From positions 399,300-463,299 of the forward strand of contig JADJNH010000006.1 in the NCBI GenBank assembly GCA_016714365.1: a DNA stretch of 64,000 nt, read 5' to 3'. The stretch is from Candidatus Vicinibacter affinis. GTDB taxonomy: Bacteria > Bacteroidota > Bacteroidia > Chitinophagales > Saprospiraceae. Position 1 is the stretch's first letter; each line of letters begins with the position of its first letter. Shown here in pieces: positions 36,957 to 46,374 of the stretch. The translations under genes were made by a program, and so were the position numbers. The notes below the pieces were generated by a model. That model searched no databases. It saw nothing but the letters and a program-made list of their open reading frames with translations, and was not told the DNA's origin.

Positions 36957-39900
36957 TTATCTTAGTAATGTTACATCGCCCTTAAGGGTCCATTTTTTAC
37001 CATTCAAAGCTTCCACTTCAACCCAGTATACATAAACTCCCGGATTACATTTCTGACCTTTGAAATTCCCATCCCATCCATGATCAGGTAGATTGGGAAA
37101 TGTATTTTTTATTTCAAACACTTTTTCTCCCCAACGGTCAAAGATTTGAAAGACATTAATTTTTATTACTTCATTGTCGGGTCCGTACACAAAAACCCGA
37201 TCGTGAATATTGTCTCCATTAGGTGCAAACACATTCGGCACATAGACATCCGGCGTTTTAACTTTCACTTTAATGAGTGAAATAGATTCACATCCATTCT
37301 CGTCGATAACTTTCACCGTGTAGTCTGTATTGACCAATGGTTTTGCAACAGGATTCAGACAATCGCTGCAACTCAATCCGGCAACCGGTGACCACTCTAC
37401 TGATTTAATTTTGGAAGGATCGATGTTAATAGTCAACAACAACTGTTCTTCAGATCCTAAATCCAACTGCAGCTCCGGTGGTAAATCAGTTATGATAAAT
37501 GGTGTCTGGATGATTTCAAAATTTTGATAAATTCACATCCCGCATCATCTACCACGAGCAAATCATAAAAACCGGGACTCAGTTTACTGAAATCTGGTTT
37601 ACTGCTAAATGTTAGGCCCTGATCGAGGGAGTACTTGTAATTACCGTGCCCACCTACCAAACTCAAAATACTGATCGAACCAAACAAATCTCCACAGATC
37701 GGGGAGACCGTCTTCAGGTTGACATCTTTTATCAAATTGGCGTCTTCAATTACCTGAACCGGTTTAACAGTCTTGCAGCCATTCACAGGATTTTCAACAC
37801 TCACTTGATAAATTCCTGCGGTGGAAACTTTGTGCACGGCCTGATTGGAAATATTTTTTCCCTGAGCATCTGTCCAGCTAATTCTATTGCCGGATAAATC
37901 TCCAAAAACATTTAAAGTGGATTCAAGATTTTTACAATTGATGCTGTCCGCATTTGCAGTAATCTGAGGGCGTGTCGTGTCTGCAAAAATATTTAACAAA
38001 CCCAGTGTTGCACAACCATTTCCTGAAGTAACGATGAGCTGATACAATCCGGGAACACTTGTTTTTTCTAAAGGTAAATTACTTGTAAACCCTCCCGGTC
38101 CGGTCCATCGCACCTTGTCCTGCAGGTTCTGAAGTTTAACCAACAAATCGGCTTGTAGATTAAGACATGAAATCGTGTCATTTGCAATTTGAATTACAGG
38201 CTTCATAGTATCCACCGGCACATCCAGTATTGCATCCTGAGTGCAGAAATTAGCTGCAGTCACCCTTACACTGAATCTTCCACCTTCTGCAGTAGAAAGA
38301 TCGCGGATGGTTTGCTTTTGTCCTGAAGGGGCGGTCCACTCTATCAAAGAGGATGCAGATGCAGTCTGAGCCTTCAGTGTAATAATTCTTTTATTGCAAT
38401 TAATCGTATCTCCTGCAACAATCAGATTTGGTTTTACGGTATCCTGGAATACAAAAATAGAGTCGGTGTAAGCACAATTGTTTGCAGTCTGCAAATTTAA
38501 AATATAATATCCTCCTCTGTTTACCTTGACGGTATTCTGATTGGAATTAAAACTTCCCGGACCTATCCAACTGATCCTTGGATTCTGGGTCGCTGAAATG
38601 TATGAGAGATCAATCTGGGTTTTCTTACAATTCAGACTGTCTCCTTTTAAAACAAACCTTGGCAAAGCGGTATCCTGCACGACTGCATAATCCAATTCAG
38701 AAGAGCAGCCTCTTGGATTCGTAACCTTGATTTTGTAAACTCCTCCTGATGAAATGCTGACATCTTTTTGAGTGGAGTTGAAGGTGCCGGGGCCAGACCA
38801 GAGATAATTTAAAGAGTCTTTACTGGATAAAGCAGTAAGGGTAATGTTTTTAACTGCGCAATCAAGTGTATCGCCCAGCACGGTTAGATCAGGTTTGTCT
38901 CTGTCCGCAATGATTTTTAGGATTAATGAATCTTTACAGCCATTCCTGTTGTGTGCAATCAGCAGATAGTCGCCTGGATTTTTAACAAAAGGATTCAGTA
39001 CATCGGAAAAATAATTGTTATTCAATTTCCACTCCAAGGTACCATCGTGATTAACAGCGTTGGCAAAAAGTTTAATAGAATCCAGCAAACAATTTAATAC
39101 ATCATCTCTTCCCGATAATTGAGGACGATTAAAATCTTCTGTTACTGCAAAGTCAATGATACTTTCACAAAAGTTTGCAGCAGAAATTTTTAGTTTATAG
39201 TTACCGGATCTTGAAATAGATGGAAATGTTTCTTTTGAATTAAAACCTCCCGGACCCGTCCAATCAAAGATGATCGAAGAAGAATCGCCATTGTGCTTTA
39301 CAATAAAATCCGGGTGCAAACAATTCAGTGTATCCGTGGCAATATTCAATTTTGGAGCAATCGTATCCACGGTTACTTTTATCAGTATACTGTCTGCACA
39401 ACCGTTTTTAGAAACAGCAGAAAAAATAAAATCGCCGCCATAATCAACGGTCAAATCCTTTTGCTGGTAACGATTACCAAACGGGTCTTTCCAATTTAAC
39501 ACTGCACCCGGATCATTTGTCTGACCTGCAAGGGTAGTCAAACGGCGTAGACAATTGAGGGTATCGTCCTTTGAAGAAAGTACTGGTTTATCCGTATCAC
39601 GAACAATGTCCACCACTAAAGAATCCTGACAGAAATTATTGGATTCCAGGGAGAATTTATATTTACCCGCTTTAAAAAATTTATAAGTAAAAGAATCCTG
39701 TTGCAAAAAGCCATCGGTTCCAGAGATAAATAAATTCTTGTACTTGCTGTTGCGATTTATGATCAAGGTTGCTGAATCTTGCAGACAGTTGATGGTGTCC
39801 ACATGAAAATCAATTTGAGGTTTATTTTTATCCACTGCCACATACACAGAATCAAAACGGATACATCCTGAAGGTGTAGTAGTTTTTACATAGTAAAGAC

Positions 39901-41352
39901 CACTGTCTGCGGTAGTCCAATTGGGTCCGGTTTTTGTTTTACCTTTTGGACCGCTCCATTCGAACATTGAATTAGGAATAGAAGAATTTACGTTGAGAAA
40001 GCTGCTGTCCGTTTTGCAATTGATGGAATTGGCATTCATCACAATTTTTGGGTTGTCGGCACGACCAATAATTTTAATTGAATCTATTCTTTTACAATTG
40101 TAAGCATCCGTTACGGTAACGTAATAAGTACCTGATTCGAAAACCAAAGGATCTTTTACATCGGCATTGTAACCATTGGGACCATTCCAGTCATAGGTGA
40201 CATCCTGATCGCTGGTAGTTGTTTTGATCAGCGCAAAATTCTTTCCACAACCTATGGTGTCTTTGGTAGAAAGATTTATCACCGGCGGAGTTTTATTTCC
40301 CATGACCTCTACCGTAACAGTTTTGCAACAGTTTGGCAAAGGACTGCACACAGTAAGGTTGTAAGTTCCGGGTCCATCTATCGTAGGTTGCAAGGTTTTG
40401 TCACCACTGAGAATTTTTCCGGGTGAAGCGGTCCACTGGTAAGTCCAACCCGGACCTTTGGAAGAACCGTTTCCATTCAACTGTATGATGTACTTATCGC
40501 AGGTAATGATTTCAGGATCTTCGATTTCTGCAATAATTTCCTGCACATCAACCTCTACTGTATCTCTGATTTCACAAATTTTATTCAACACAATATCATC
40601 AATGGCAAAATCATTTCCACCGGTGGCGGTATTTTGATTGACGATGCAGATTTCAATACTGGTATTTCCTCCACTGTTGAAGGATGCAAAAAATTTCTCC
40701 CAGGCACACACCGCCCCGCTTGAATTAAAAATCGGACCAACGGTACTTCCATTCACACTTACCTGGAGAATGGCCGGGAAGCAGGGGACACAGATGCACA
40801 CCAAAAAGAAAATTCATAATCCATATCCGGCATTACCGGCACTTGCTGACACCATACATTCTGCAAACTAGCCGCTCCATTCAACACCATCATAAGTCCA
40901 CCTCCGGAGGTATGATCCCCACAGCTGCCCCATGCAGAGTGTCCCAACTGAGGATTGGTTATTACATCATAAGTTCCCTCACAATCCAAATACCCAAAAC
41001 CATAACATGGTGTAGATCCCACTGCATAATCAGTGGTATATCCGGTTCTACCCGAACTAAAAGTCCCATTGATGACTAGATTGGTTGGGTCAAGTCCTTT
41101 AGCCACCAAATAGTAAGTCATGGGACCAAAAACGGTGACCTTAGGGGTCAGAGACTTTGGTCCGCTGAGATTGATGGTAGGTTCCCAAAAAAATTCCTTT
41201 GGGTTACCAGTGATCTTCCCATTTAAAGTAACCATATCGCCCGGACGGCAGACCAGCATGTCCTTTCCGGCATCGACTTTAAAGTTACACTGGGCTATAA
41301 GCCCATAAACCAACGAAGTATAAATAGAAAAAAGTAAGATTAATCTTTTCAC
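36957..41352 (-). pseudogene. Giant secreted repeat protein, paralogue of its neighbour, split by two single-base frame losses
   Basis: Three reading frames together give one protein of about 1465 residues, the same length and layout as its downstream neighbour. It has a signal peptide (MKRLILLFSIYTSLVYGLIAQ), a PKD-like start (VDAGKDMLVCRPGDMVTLNG), a jelly-roll domain, the WTGPGGFNS-type repeats, a SprB repeat (LVGGHGNYKYSLDQGLTFSS) and a type B sorting domain (VYVPNVFAPNGDNIHDRVFV). Break 1 is near 40776-40781: adding one T to GCTTCCCGG restores WCASVSPA-FPAILQVSVNG. Break 2 is near 37520: adding one A in ATCAAAATTTTG restores EFIK-NFEIIQTPFII. Both sites are short homopolymers, so assembly error, decay and slippage-based variation are all possible. 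Confidence 0.82.
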
Positions 41353-41486
41353 ATGGTTCCAATAAGGGTCTTAAAGTTAACCCTTTTCTTAAAATTCATG
41401 CAATGAAAAATAATTTCGAAAAGTGCCTCAAATTTTCCACAAAAATTATTCAAACACTCCAACGCAACAATTGAAAAATGAAGAAC
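41353..41486. other. Short intergenic gap between batC and the broken giant gene
   Basis: About 130 bp with no recognised gene or clear hairpin; likely the promoter region of the giant repeat-protein gene. Confidence 0.35.
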
Positions 41487-42185
41487 CTACCAATCCTTTT
41501 CTCTTCTTTCTTTCTTGCGGTTCATCCGCTGTAGCTTTTCTTTCACTTTCTTATCCTTATCATCCACCATTTTAAGCAGCTGCTCAGCTTCATCTTTTTT
41601 TAAGTCACCATTACTCGGTGACTGATTTTCTTCCGCGTCAGGTTTTTCTTCCGGACTTTTTTTATCCTTCTGTTGTTGTTGTTGTTGTTGTTGTTGTTGC
41701 TGTTGTTGTTGCTGTTGCTGTTGTTGTTGTTGTTGTTGCTGTTGTTGCTGTTGTTGCTGTTGTTGAATTCTTTGTTGCTGCAATGCTTGTGCCAGATTAA
41801 TTTTGGTTTCTTTGTCCCGGGGATTTAGTTTTAATGATTGTTTATAAGCTTCCACACTTTTATCATATTCCTTCTTTGCAAAATGAGTATTACCCAAATT
41901 GTAAAATGCATTTGATTTTTTCTGATCATCGGCCCCTTCCTGACCAAGGCTTTTTTCATAAGCAGATTTTGCTTCATCCAATCTCCCTTGTTGATAGAGA
42001 CTGTTTCCTATATTAAACTGTTGATCAAAATAGGGCTTAATTCCATTTACCTTGCGGTACATTTCTTCCGCTTCCAGAAAATTTGAATCCCTGTATAACT
42101 TATCTGCTTTGCGCGACCACATTTCAGGATTCTGAGCCAACAAAAACCCACTTGAAAACCAAAGAAATAAAATCAGGATTTTCAT
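41487..42185 (-). CDS. batC: BatC-like TPR protein with a long polyglutamine tract
   Basis: The 232 residues begin with a signal peptide (MKILILFLWFSSGFLLAQ) and three TPR-like hairpins (about 25-125, for example NAFYNLGNTHFAKKEYDKSV). A pure glutamine run at residues 141-172, coded by mixed CAA and CAG, follows. The C-terminus is charged and Lys/Glu-rich (EEKPDAEENQSPSNG, then KVKEKLQRMNRKKERREKDW). TPR BatC proteins belong to the aerotolerance operon, where they are thought to scaffold a membrane complex. It starts 2 nt after batB and is the last gene of the operon. Confidence 0.85.
   Translation of the reverse strand: MKILILFLWFSSGFLLAQNPEMWSRKADKLYRDSNFLEAEEMYRKVNGIKPYFDQQFNIGNSLYQQGRLDEAKSAYEKSLGQEGADDQKKSNAFYNLGNTHFAKKEYDKSVEAYKQSLKLNPRDKETKINLAQALQQQRIQQQQQQQQQQQQQQQQQQQQQQQQQQQQQQQQKDKKSPEEKPDAEENQSPSNGDLKKDEAEQLLKMVDDKDKKVKEKLQRMNRKKERREKDW
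41670..41765 (-). repeat. CAA/CAG microsatellite coding 32 glutamines in batC
   Basis: Ninety-six bases are a run of glutamine codons read on the minus strand (TTG/CTG on the plus strand). Codons are mixed CAA and CAG, but long stretches are perfect trinucleotide repeats, which can slip in whole codons without breaking the frame. Confidence 0.9.
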
Positions 42186-42187
42186 TT

Positions 42188-43183
42188 TTACAAAGCTTTT
42201 TTATAATTAAAAAATCCATCTAAAATCAACAATAATAAAGCTAAAAATAAAGGCCACTGGTAATAGGATTCATAATCATTAAAAGATTGATAACTCAAAT
42301 CCTTTTTCATCATATTGCCCATTTTCTTTTTGAGCTCTTCAAAAAGTTGTGCTCCTTGTTCGAGCTCAAGCATACCACCTCCACCTGCACTGGAGATTTC
42401 CTGTAGCAAACTTCGGTTGGGTTTTGTTTTGATCAATTCTCCATTCTTATCGCGTTTAAAGGCTTCCGCCGCGCCTGGAGGATTGGGCACGTAGGCTCCT
42501 TCTTCTGTTCCAATGGGGATGCTCACTATGCTGATTCCTTCCTCAGCAGCTTGCTTAGCCAACTCGAGAGATTCTCCTTCATGATCCTCACCATCACTGA
42601 TTAATATCAACAATTTATGATAACCATCTTTTTTCGGAAATGACTTCATGGCCATTTTGATGGCACTTGAAATGGAAGTTCCCGGTGAAGGCATAGAGGC
42701 AGGTGTCAACATTTCTGACAAAAGCTGAATGGTTGCGATGTCCGTTGTGAGGGGTGATTGAAGATAAGCATCACCTGCAAAACTGATCAACCCAATTTTG
42801 TCGGCCGCAAAATTTTCAGTAAGCTGTTTAATCAACAATTTCGAACGCGCAAGACGTGAAGGTCTGATGTCCGATGCTTCCATACTTTGTGAAACATCCA
42901 ACGCAATAAATATTTCCGCACTTTGTGATTTGACCTTTTCTCTTTTTTGACCAAATTGAGGATTGGCCAATGCAATGATGATTAAAAAAAAGGAAGTACT
43001 GAGAAAAATAAATTTTCGCAACTCTGATGAGCCATCAAACGAGGCTGATCTTTTTAATTGAACCAGATTCCCTAAACTGGTCCATAATTTTTGGGATCTC
43101 TTTTGAAACAAGATTCGCATTACCCACAACAATGGTAACAATACCATCAATAACATATACCCTATCTCTTCTATCCTAAACAT
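42188..43183 (-). CDS. batB: BatB-like membrane protein with VWA domain
   Basis: The 331 residues have N-terminal membrane helices (about 8-25 and 60-77), a VWA domain and a C-terminal helix (QWPLFLALLLLILDGFF). The metal-ion-dependent adhesion site is present: IFIALDVSQSMEASDIRPSR (DxSxS), a middle Thr (SPLTTDIATIQ) and LLILISDGEDHEGES. In Bacteroidota the BatA/BatB pair are membrane VWA proteins needed for oxygen and stress tolerance. It overlaps batA by 8 nt and precedes batC by 2 nt. Confidence 0.9.
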   Translation of the reverse strand: MFRIEEIGYMLLMVLLPLLWVMRILFQKRSQKLWTSLGNLVQLKRSASFDGSSELRKFIFLSTSFFLIIIALANPQFGQKREKVKSQSAEIFIALDVSQSMEASDIRPSRLARSKLLIKQLTENFAADKIGLISFAGDAYLQSPLTTDIATIQLLSEMLTPASMPSPGTSISSAIKMAMKSFPKKDGYHKLLILISDGEDHEGESLELAKQAAEEGISIVSIPIGTEEGAYVPNPPGAAEAFKRDKNGELIKTKPNRSLLQEISSAGGGGMLELEQGAQLFEELKKKMGNMMKKDLSYQSFNDYESYYQWPLFLALLLLILDGFFNYKKAL

Positions 43184-44198
43184 CTTTCAAAGGCATTAAA
43201 GGATTTAACAAACTACCAAGCAACCATTGCAATAAAATGAGTATCACACCCACTAATACAAATGGTCTGAACTCATCTGAATATCTTCGGAATGTCTTGA
43301 CTTCAATTTTAGTTTTTTCCAATGCATCAATTTCACTGTAGATTTCCTTTAACTGTTCCGTATTGGTTGCACGATAATATTTTCCTCCGGTGTATGAACT
43401 AATTTTTGTCAGCAGACTTTCATCGATGTTGACGGGCGCCATGCCAAAAACAAATTCGCCATTCGCCTGTCGGCCAATTGGAGAATAGGCCTCTCCCGTA
43501 CTTCCTACACCGATGGAATAAATTTTTATGCGGTACACTTTTGCCAATTCAGCTGCCAGATCAGGACTGATTTCTCCTGCATTATTTACACCGTCTGTAA
43601 TTAAAATAATCACTTTACTGCTGGTCAGACTGTCATCTTTTAAACGATTCACCGCGGTGGACAATCCCATTCCGATTGCCGTACCATCCTCCAAAAAACC
43701 ACATTCCAATTGTCCCAACAAATGATTCAAAACATTGTGGTCTACTGTAAGCGGACATTGTGTAAAACCTTCCCCGGAGAATCCTACAAGACCAATGCGG
43801 TCATATGATCTTTTGTCAATAAAATCTTTGGCCACCAGCTTACTCACCTCAAGTCTGTTGGGTTTAAAATCCTGAGACAGCATACTGGAAGATAAATCCA
43901 TGACCAGAAAGATATCAATGCCGTCTGCTTCTATTTTCTCTTCACGCAATACCCACTGTGGTCTGGCCAAAGCCAATATAAAAAATCCAAGTGCCAGAAT
44001 CTTGAAATAAGGTAATATGCGCAACAGATAAATCTTCCAGCTACTTCGTAACGGTAAATGCATCAAAGTAGGAAAAACCAATTCTACTTCCTGTCTTTTC
44101 TCATTTCTTATTCTGCGAAGCCACAAAAATGGCAATATGCCCAGCAGTAAGAGCATCCAGGGATTTTGCCATTCCAATTGACTGAACCAGTTGATCAT
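43176..44198 (-). CDS. batA: BatA-like membrane protein with VWA domain
   Basis: The 340 residues have two N-terminal helices, a VWA domain and a C-terminal membrane helix (FVLVGVILILLQWLLGSLL). The metal site reads DIFLVMDLSSSMLSQDF (DxSxS), then QCPLTVDHNV and IILITDGVNNAGEI. The first helix segment (WMLLLLGILPFLWLRR) and the family motif ALARPQWVLREEKIEADGID are typical of BatA. It overlaps the BatD-like gene by 4 nt upstream and batB by 8 nt downstream, showing tight coupling. Confidence 0.9.
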   Translation of the reverse strand: MINWFSQLEWQNPWMLLLLGILPFLWLRRIRNEKRQEVELVFPTLMHLPLRSSWKIYLLRILPYFKILALGFFILALARPQWVLREEKIEADGIDIFLVMDLSSSMLSQDFKPNRLEVSKLVAKDFIDKRSYDRIGLVGFSGEGFTQCPLTVDHNVLNHLLGQLECGFLEDGTAIGMGLSTAVNRLKDDSLTSSKVIILITDGVNNAGEISPDLAAELAKVYRIKIYSIGVGSTGEAYSPIGRQANGEFVFGMAPVNIDESLLTKISSYTGGKYYRATNTEQLKEIYSEIDALEKTKIEVKTFRRYSDEFRPFVLVGVILILLQWLLGSLLNPLMPLKDV

Positions 44199-45505
44199 AA
44201 TTCCTTATAATTCAAAATGAGCTTTTGTTGTTTGCTTAAACCAAATAATCCCGATTGAATGAGCCTTTCATTTTTCCAAAAAGCGATGATCATCAGGAAG
44301 GGAAGAAAAACAGCAATAAACGGAAGTGCCATGACAATCAGCATCACTCTCAGCGCAGGTTGATCGGTTTTATCTACCAGATTCTTGTGCCATCTGAATA
44401 ATTGCCCAACCTTTCTTTCATGAAGCAGTACCCATTGTTTTGGCAATGAGAATGTATTTTTATTTACCAAACCGGATATCAATACAAATTCTTTATGTCC
44501 AAATGGGCCGATCAAATCCAAGAGGTTTTTTGGTACCTCCTCTTGTGGATTTTCGAATTGAGAAGCTAATTCACTACCTAATATTTTTTCAAATGTTTTT
44601 TTGTTTTGCACATCCAGCATTCTTCCTATTGAATCATTTGATTCCATAAACATTCGCATAAAATCCAAATAATGCTGATGCTTACTGATGTCCAGGTGAA
44701 GGTTGGCGAATTTTACCAAATCGATTTCCTTCAATGCAATTTTAAGATCCTGCAAATGCTTGTAATCCATTCCTGAATGGGTCATCTTTTCTATCAATTC
44801 TTCGGTCGTTGACTCCAAAGCTGGAAGATAGAAGGCATCAGAAATATACTTTCTTACAATATCGGTCAAGCGATCATAATAAATTTTAATTTCTCCTTGC
44901 TGCCAAAGTTTCAGTGAATTTAATTCATCCAGGTTCCGCAACGCTTTCTGCAATGCGGTTTCCTGAATTTTGTATTCAATAGTTCCGGGTGAAATGCTGT
45001 CTGCTTTAAAAAATAAATACAAAAGAAAGAGCATCCCTGCCAGGACTAAAATGCCTCCGATTAAATAATATGGAAAATAATTTGGAGCATCTGTTTCAAT
45101 AATATCTTTGATGGGCCTCAATTCCTGGAGGCTATCAGGAACAAAAGAAACATCCAATTGCAATGGATTACTGACCACGGAATCATTTCTGTAGTGGATG
45201 TTGAATGCAGGAATAAGGTACTGTCCGCTGTCAAATACTGTAAATCGAATTTTACGTTCATAGGATTTGTCAGGGAGTTGTTGCCAGCTGCCCTTTTCCA
45301 GAATTTCCATCCACGAAAGCGTATCTACATAGGCTAAAGGATCCACCTGAAATTCCAGACTCTTGCTTTTTTGTGTGAGTATTTGTTGGTCTCCAATGAA
45401 CATGAAGGTTGAATCGAGCGATTGTTTAAAATCAACTTGCGCATGCATTGATTGCATGAAGCACAACCGAATAAAAATCAAAAGTAAAACTGACCTGATG
45501 CTCAT
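44195..45505 (-). CDS. BatD-like/DUF4381-like membrane protein of the Bat operon
   Basis: The 436 residues begin with a signal peptide (MSIRSVLLLIFIRLCFMQSM, cleaved near HAQ), then a beta-rich exported part ending YFPYYLIGGILVLAGMLFLL (membrane helix) and a helical cytoplasmic region (QKALRNLDELNSLKLWQQGE, RKYISDAFYLPALESTTEEL). The C-terminal part has at least one more helix pair (LRVMLIVMALPFIAVFLPFL). The region between is like the DUF4381 or BatD family found in this position in other Bacteroidota. It overlaps both neighbours by 4 nt. Function is unproven; it probably anchors the VWA proteins. Confidence 0.65.
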   Translation of the reverse strand: MSIRSVLLLIFIRLCFMQSMHAQVDFKQSLDSTFMFIGDQQILTQKSKSLEFQVDPLAYVDTLSWMEILEKGSWQQLPDKSYERKIRFTVFDSGQYLIPAFNIHYRNDSVVSNPLQLDVSFVPDSLQELRPIKDIIETDAPNYFPYYLIGGILVLAGMLFLLYLFFKADSISPGTIEYKIQETALQKALRNLDELNSLKLWQQGEIKIYYDRLTDIVRKYISDAFYLPALESTTEELIEKMTHSGMDYKHLQDLKIALKEIDLVKFANLHLDISKHQHYLDFMRMFMESNDSIGRMLDVQNKKTFEKILGSELASQFENPQEEVPKNLLDLIGPFGHKEFVLISGLVNKNTFSLPKQWVLLHERKVGQLFRWHKNLVDKTDQPALRVMLIVMALPFIAVFLPFLMIIAFWKNERLIQSGLFGLSKQQKLILNYKEL

Positions 45506-46371
45506 TTACTCCTTCTTTTAAAAAACTGCAACAAAGTGGATATATATGAATTTCTGATGTCAATGGCCAGAAAATCGGCCTTGCTTTTCACGAAAGCAGT
45601 CTTTGTCTTTTGCTGATGTGCGCTCTGCAAACTTTCATGTGCTCTTATCCAATGTTGGTCTGCCGTATCCATCGTCATGCGACTTCCGTTCTCGGCATCC
45701 ACCAAATGAATGAGCCCTACATTTTTCATGCTGATTTCGAGAGGATCCAAAATTTGAATGCCAATCACATCATGCCTTTTAGCAACAATCCTGAGAGTGG
45801 TTTCAGGAATTGAAAGTTGGAAATCGGACAACACAAAACAAATACATCTTTTATGCAAAACCCCATTCAAGTATTGCAGTGGCACATCCAAATTGCTTTC
45901 TGCTTTTTGATTCCTCGGTATCACTATTTCTCGGATGATTCTCAGAATATGTTGCCTGCCTTTCTTAGGCGGAATGTAAAGATGCACCTGATCGCTGAAT
46001 AATATGAGACCTACCTTATCCTGATTTTGTGTGGCGGAGAATGCCAGTACGGCGGCAATTTCCGTAATCCACGCTGCTTTGGATTGTTCTGTGGTTCCGA
46101 AATAGGTAGATTTGCTGACATCTATCATCAGCATGAGCGTAAGTTCTCTTTCTTCTTCATAAACCTTCACAAAAGTCTGTCCGGCACGTGCAGTAACGTT
46201 CCAGTCTATGTGTCGCACATCATCTCCTGCCACATATTCCCGCACTTCTGAAAACGACATCCCCCGTCCTTTAAAAACGCTGTGGTAGGCACCTGAAAAA
46301 ATCTGTCTACTCAAGCCCTTTGTCTTGATTTCAATCTGCCTTACTTTCTTTAAGAGTTCCTGTACTTCCAT
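45502..46371 (-). CDS. DUF58 protein of the Bat operon (VWA-like)
   Basis: The 289 residues show the DUF58 hallmark GRGMSFSEVREYVAGDDVRH followed by IDWNVTARAGQTFVKVYEEE. The rest is a VWA-like fold with LMLMIDVSKSTYFGTTEQSK (DxSxS) and the segment KVGLILFSDQVHLYIPP. DUF58 proteins usually sit next to a MoxR ATPase, which may act on them as a chaperone. No signal peptide is seen. It follows the 440-residue secreted protein by 3 nt and overlaps the BatD-like gene by 4 nt. Confidence 0.92.
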   Translation of the reverse strand: MEVQELLKKVRQIEIKTKGLSRQIFSGAYHSVFKGRGMSFSEVREYVAGDDVRHIDWNVTARAGQTFVKVYEEERELTLMLMIDVSKSTYFGTTEQSKAAWITEIAAVLAFSATQNQDKVGLILFSDQVHLYIPPKKGRQHILRIIREIVIPRNQKAESNLDVPLQYLNGVLHKRCICFVLSDFQLSIPETTLRIVAKRHDVIGIQILDPLEISMKNVGLIHLVDAENGSRMTMDTADQHWIRAHESLQSAHQQKTKTAFVKSKADFLAIDIRNSYISTLLQFFKRRSK

Positions 46372-46374
46372 AAT

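Noticed and set aside
32523..41352. Many repeated GGACCGGTCCA-like and GCCATTGGG-like DNA strings, looked like a possible CRISPR or tandem repeat array
   Set aside because: They are the codons for the WTGPNGF and similar motifs in protein repeats of about 78 residues; spacing is that of the protein modules and spacers are not unique.
41618..41800. Plus-strand open frame rich in Val (antisense of the glutamine tract)
   Set aside because: It is a shadow of the CAA/CAG repeat in batC and has no start, leader or family support.
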